Shown piece after piece: positions 60,178-64,000 of a stretch of 64,000 nt of DNA (positions are counted from its first letter, which is position 1; each line of letters starts with the position of its first letter). The position numbers and the translations under genes are program-made. This DNA is from Clostridiales bacterium (GTDB lineage Bacteria; Bacillota; Clostridia; Oscillospirales; Oscillospiraceae), in NCBI GenBank assembly GCA_021201475.1, contig JAJQEV010000059.1:10906-74905 (forward strand), given 5' to 3'. The notes under the pieces were generated by a model, which searched no databases, was not told the DNA's origin, and saw only the letters and a program-made list of their open reading frames with translations.

Positions 60178-61626
60178 TTAAAAGCGGAAATACAGGAACG
60201 GGTTGTAGCTGTCCCCCACAAGGCAGGCAGTGGCTACCACGGTCAGCACAACAGGAATCACCGCCAGAATCGTCTGGTAAACGGTGGTCAGCCGCAGGCT
60301 GTGCTGGCACAGCTCGGCCAGGCGCTCCCCCAGCCGCTTCACCAGCGGCGTACAGGCCAGAGCCGCAGCCAGCAGGAAGATGAAATTCGACTTTAGCATA
60401 GTCAGCGTCTCATAGCTGACAAAGCCGTTGCCGTTCAGCCCAAGCAGGCCCTTCAACTCGATACCGAGCCAGGTCAGGTTTTCACAGCGGAACAGCATCC
60501 AGCCGAAGTTGACCACCAGCAGCACATAGAGGTGGGCGGCTATCCTGGGCATCCGTTCCGGGAAGTTGGGGAACACGAACTTCTCCAGGCACAGCATGGC
60601 GAAATAGAACAGCCCCCAAAGCATATAGTTCCAGCTGGCCCCATGCCAGAAGCCGGTACACACCCAGACGGCCAGCGTATTCAGGATGATGCGGCTGCGC
60701 TTGCAGCGGCTGCCGCCCAGCGGGATGTAAAGGTAATCCCGGAAGAAGGAACTGAGGGAGATATGCCATCTGCGCCAAAACTCCGTGATGGAGGTGGACT
60801 GATAGGGGTACAGGAAGTTCTCCAGATAGTGAAAGCCCACCATCCGCCCCATGCCGATGGCCATATCCGAATAGGCGGAAAAGTCCAGGTAAATTTGCAT
60901 GGTGTAGCAGATGGAGCCAAGAAGGATGGACAGGGCAGGCCGTGTCGCCAGCGTCGCTGCGCCATTGGCCGCGTCCGTCGCCACGAGGAAGGTGTCAGCC
61001 AGGGAGCCGCAATAGTTTGCAAAGAGGGCCTTCTTCGCCAGGCCAACGGTAAAACGGCGGATACCATAGGCCAAATCCTCGCTGGAGACAGACCGTAAAG
61101 TCAGTTCCCTTTCCACCGTTTCGTAGCGGACGATGGGCCCGGCAATGCACTGGTAGAACAGGCTGACATAGAGTAGCAGCGTTGTAAATCTCCGCTGGGC
61201 CCTTGTGGTGGTGCGGTAAACATCCACCATATAGCTGAGCAGCTGGAAGGTATAAAAAGAAATGCCGATGGGCAGCGTAATTTCCAGGAGTTCGGAGGGG
61301 ACGCCAAACAGGAACTGGACGTTTTCCAGCAGAAAGGTCAGGTATTTGAAAATGCACAGCAGGGTGAGGTTGACGGCGCAGCCTATAGCCAGCATCCCCT
61401 TGCGGCCCTTCGGCGTCTGACAGCACTCGATTTGCAGGGCCACGACCCAGTCAGCAAACGTCATCCCCACCAAAAGCAGCAGATAAACCGGCCCAGCCCA
61501 GGCATAGAAAATCAGGGAAAATATCAGCAAAACCCGGTTTTTCCTGGGAATATCCGGCATCAGCCAATAAAAAAGCATATTCAATGGAAAGAACGCGAAT
61601 AAAAACAGCAGGTCAGAAAATACCAT
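60178..61626 (-). CDS. MBOAT O-acyltransferase (AlgI/DltB-like)
   Basis: 482 residues from MVFSDLLFLFAFFPLN, preceded by a G7 run. About eleven helices; FWRRWHISLSSFFRDYLYIP and the catalytic His in GFWHGASWNYMLWG are intact. It passes acetyl groups across the membrane to the DHHW partner, probably to O-acetylate an exopolysaccharide or wall glycan. The polymer is not identified; the 12-16 kb capsule genes are one candidate. Confidence 0.9.
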   Translation of the reverse strand: MVFSDLLFLFAFFPLNMLFYWLMPDIPRKNRVLLIFSLIFYAWAGPVYLLLLVGMTFADWVVALQIECCQTPKGRKGMLAIGCAVNLTLLCIFKYLTFLLENVQFLFGVPSELLEITLPIGISFYTFQLLSYMVDVYRTTTRAQRRFTTLLLYVSLFYQCIAGPIVRYETVERELTLRSVSSEDLAYGIRRFTVGLAKKALFANYCGSLADTFLVATDAANGAATLATRPALSILLGSICYTMQIYLDFSAYSDMAIGMGRMVGFHYLENFLYPYQSTSITEFWRRWHISLSSFFRDYLYIPLGGSRCKRSRIILNTLAVWVCTGFWHGASWNYMLWGLFYFAMLCLEKFVFPNFPERMPRIAAHLYVLLVVNFGWMLFRCENLTWLGIELKGLLGLNGNGFVSYETLTMLKSNFIFLLAAALACTPLVKRLGERLAELCQHSLRLTTVYQTILAVIPVVLTVVATACLVGDSYNPFLYFRF

Positions 61627-61687
61627 TCGGCCGCCCCCCCTTCTCGACACCTGCACGACATAGAACGACGATCTTCGCACAAACGAC

Positions 61688-61716
61688 ATTATAGCATTCG
61701 GCGCAAGGCAAATCAA
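61688..61716 (-). promoter_or_regulatory. Promoter of the MBOAT-DHHW operon
   Basis: Minus strand TTGATT, 17 bases, TATAAT. Upstream (61,745-61,790) is AT-rich with TTTGTTAC-type direct repeats that may be regulatory. Confidence 0.7.
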
Positions 61717-61734
61717 CTTAAGATTTGGCAACAA

Positions 61735-62180
61735 AACCTTAAGAACTTATTTACAATTTGTTACATTTTGTTACTAACAATTATTTTGCTCCTAACCCGG
61801 CAACTTTCTATTAGTTTCCGCCTAATTTAACAACTTATTCGATAACTTATTTTCCCTGCCTTTCAAGCTTATGGTAGTCTTTCACCAGACTTACGCAAAG
61901 TTGAACATATATCCGGAATACGCTCTGACACCGCGCTGTCAACCGCATAATTGGAACAAGGGTCTGTGAAAAAAGCGGTCTAAAAAGAACGGGGTCTTGC
62001 CTTTGCAAACACTGAAGCAGAAGTTCCTTCTTTCTTATGCATTCAACAGGGGAGGACATAAGGGGCAGAGGCACCCCACAATAAAACACCCCCGACAGGC
62101 TGCCACAAGTTCTGTGACAGACTGCCGGGGGTGTGATCTGTTGAGGGCGCTGCTTCGAAGGGCGCCGACCCACGCATCAG
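61735..62180. other. Gene-free AT-rich to mixed intergenic stretch
   Basis: About 450 bases without a convincing gene. The only long frame (minus, 61,847-62,173) crosses a strong hairpin (ACACCCCCGACAG...CTGCCGGGGGTGT near 62,086-62,136) and has no ribosome site. That hairpin with GTTTTATT on the minus strand may be a second terminator for the permease gene. Confidence 0.5.
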
Positions 62181-62222
62181 AAAAATATTCCGCACACCCG
62201 GAGAAAGGCCGGGTGCGCGGAA
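62181..62222 (-). terminator. Terminator of the FtsX-like permease gene
   Basis: TTCCGC-type stem with CACCCGG/CCGGGTG core; on the minus strand followed by TATTTTTC. Confidence 0.85.
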
Positions 62223-62254
62223 TAAGGGGCAGTCAGTCGGGCGGCAGTGAGGGA

Positions 62255-64000
62255 TTACTCCGTCCGCAGGGCCGTCACCGGATCCTTCTTGGCTGCCTGC
62301 CGGGAGGGAATCAACCCGCCTATCAGGGTCAGCACCATACTCAGCGCCACCAGTATGGCGGCGTTGGATACCACCAGGACGGCATTGATGTCGGTGGTCC
62401 CCGCCACTGAATGGACCACTGCGTTGATTGGAATCAGTAGCAGCTCCGCCAGGCCCACGCCCAGCAGGCCGGCGCAGAGGCCGATAATCAGTGTTTCCGC
62501 GTTGAAGATTTGGGAGATGTTCCCCTTGGAGGCGCCGATGGCGCGGAGGATACCAATCTCTCTGGTGCGCTCCAGCACGGAGATATAGGTGATGACACCA
62601 ATCATAATGGAGGAGACAATCAGGGAGATGGACACGAAGGCGATGAGTACATAGGAAATGACATCCATAATGGTGGTGACGGAGGACATTAAGGTGCCCA
62701 CGGTATCCGTGTAGGTAATCACATCGTCCTCGTTGCCCTCGGCCCGTTTCATATCATTGTAGTTGTCCAGGATCGCCAGCACCCCATCCTTGCTGTCAAA
62801 GTCCTTGGGATACAGGTCGATCTCCGAGAGGCTGTTCTCGTCCACATAGCCCAGGCTCTCCAGAGTGCTCTCATAGGAGGAGGAGCCGGAAGAGCTCAGA
62901 GATGTCATAATCTCCATCAGCTGATCGCTGTCCAGGTTAAACTCAAAGGCGTCTGCAAAGGCGTCCTCGTCGATTTCCAGGGAATCCGCCATGCTGTCCG
63001 CCAGCTCATCCATCATGTCGTTCATGGCGGTCTCTATGCTGTCGGAGAGCTGATCCATCAGTTCATCCATAACAGATTCCATGGCAGTGGAAAGGGCGTC
63101 GGTGATTTGGCTCTCCAGTTCGGCCATCTGGCTTTCCATGGCGGAAGCGATTTGCTCCTCAATTGCACCCATCTGGCTGGCCATGGCCGCAGCAATTTGG
63201 TCTTCAAGCCCTGCCATCTGGCTCGCCATTGCCTCGGTGATTGCCTCAGTAATTGCCTCAGTATAGGAGGCCATGACCGACTGGACGTAGCTCTGTACGA
63301 TGGCGGTCATCTGCTCTTCCATGCCGGACAGATCCAACATGCTCATCAGCCCCGCGGTCATAAGCGCCGTGGCCTCGTCCGAGGCCAGATATTCAGAGAA
63401 GCCGTCGCTGACGCTGGAGACGGTGGTCAGACCGTTCTCCTCGGCATAGCTTTCGTATCCGCTCGCCAGGGCAGAGGCAATCTCCTCCATCTGTGCGTCA
63501 GTGATGGTGATGTCAGCGCTCACGGTGATATGCGAATCCGCCCATTCGTCAAAGATGTCCTGGGCGTGGCCGGTAGCCAGGTAGTCAGAGACGGAGACGG
63601 ACGAGGAGCCATTCTCCACCTGATCGGCCACATAGCTCTCGTAATCTTCCAGGATGCTGGTCAGCATATCCTCCAGGCCGTCTGTGGAGATGGAGTAGTC
63701 GCCGTTCTCCTCCATGATTTCCACCAGCAGGTTGGAGAGGGTGCTCATCGCCGCATCGCTGGTCAGATAGGAGGAAAAATCTTCTGACAAATCAGAATAA
63801 GTCGACAACCCGTTTGTCTCGGCGTAGTCTGTGTAACCATTCAAAATGCTGGAGGCCAGCGCCGTCATGGACTCAGCGGAGATGTTGATGGATATCGCAC
63901 TCATCAGGCTGCTCATATCCAGGTCGCCCATATCGGATATGTCGATGCTGGACAGGTCGATGCTGCTCAGGTCCAAGCTGCTCATATCCAGGTCAAAATC
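62255..64000 (-). CDS. FtsX/MacB-like ABC permease, C-terminal part (5' end outside window)
   Basis: At least 581 residues; the frame is still open at the window edge, so the internal ATG at 63985 is not the start. A long extracellular region opens with SLDLSSID-type beta repeats, continues with helical segments, and includes a coiled-coil-like block of MASQMAGLEDQ repeats and MDELMDQL heptads. The FtsX domain follows, with ISVLERTREIGILRAIGASK, three helices and the ending GGLIPSRQAAKKDPVTALRTE. The partner ATPase is not in view. Probably exports or acts on peptides, lipids or cell-wall hydrolases. Confidence 0.85.
   Translation of the reverse strand, partial: DFDLDMSSLDLSSIDLSSIDISDMGDLDMSSLMSAISINISAESMTALASSILNGYTDYAETNGLSTYSDLSEDFSSYLTSDAAMSTLSNLLVEIMEENGDYSISTDGLEDMLTSILEDYESYVADQVENGSSSVSVSDYLATGHAQDIFDEWADSHITVSADITITDAQMEEIASALASGYESYAEENGLTTVSSVSDGFSEYLASDEATALMTAGLMSMLDLSGMEEQMTAIVQSYVQSVMASYTEAITEAITEAMASQMAGLEDQIAAAMASQMGAIEEQIASAMESQMAELESQITDALSTAMESVMDELMDQLSDSIETAMNDMMDELADSMADSLEIDEDAFADAFEFNLDSDQLMEIMTSLSSSGSSSYESTLESLGYVDENSLSEIDLYPKDFDSKDGVLAILDNYNDMKRAEGNEDDVITYTDTVGTLMSSVTTIMDVISYVLIAFVSISLIVSSIMIGVITYISVLERTREIGILRAIGASKGNISQIFNAETLIIGLCAGLLGVGLAELLLIPINAVVHSVAGTTDINAVLVVSNAAILVALSMVLTLIGGLIPSRQAAKKDPVTALRTE

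Noticed and set aside
61847-62173. 108-residue frame on the minus strand
   Set aside because: It runs through a strong terminator-like hairpin, lacks a ribosome site and has unlikely composition.

Overview
The window looks like a spore-forming, moderately high-GC Firmicute of the Oscillospiraceae type. The sporulation pair spoIIGA-sigE, a CwlD-type amidase, the PPi-dependent phosphofructokinase and Gram-positive-style competence genes support this. No rRNA gene or canonical tRNA is visible, so the genus assignment is an inference from gene content and style.

Left part (1 to about 11.7 kb): the integration and early region of a prophage-like integrative element. A leftward operon of small overlapping genes (a partial HTH protein, Cys-rich zinc proteins, a YodL-domain protein, small membrane proteins, a serine recombinase and a ParB-like protein) is divided from a rightward lysogeny-side group (XRE repressor, Cys-rich protein, SWIM zinc-finger protein, YbjQ-like protein, tyrosine integrase) by a bidirectional promoter and operator. 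Two small rightward genes with their own duplicated promoters sit inside the leftward operon. A 38-48 bp leader repeat occurs four times between its genes. The integrase lacks its catalytic C-terminus and is fused in frame to the last part of a polysaccharide flippase, so the right end of the element is broken.

Capsule region (11.7-16 kb): flippase remnant, capF and capG of the UDP-L-FucNAc pathway, a Wzz-type modulator and a BY-kinase-like ATPase without a tyrosine tail. Then come a CYTH phosphatase, a BMP-family lipoprotein, a complete potABCD spermidine/putrescine importer (leftward) and serA.

Core region (23.4-35 kb): spoIIGA-sigE, a small membrane protein, cwlD-radA, a Xer-like recombinase with an elaborate leader, comEC-comFC, an ArsR/CadC-type regulator, fba and pfp. 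Fba and Pfp supply adjacent glycolytic steps from divergent promoters.

Accessory stretch (35-47 kb): two small orphan genes, a decayed phage terminase, a WYL regulator, a nicotinamidase-like hydrolase, a small basic ORF ahead of a CydDC-like heterodimeric ABC exporter, a large circularly permuted GH3 glycosidase, and an IS5-family element inserted in an IS3 remnant.

Right part (47-64 kb): hisB, an acyltransferase, an anti-sigma/ECF sigma pair, addB-addA, a conserved Cys-rich protein of unknown role, a DHHW/MBOAT pair likely acetylating an exported glycan, and the C-terminal part of an FtsX-like ABC permease with a long repetitive extracellular segment running off the window.
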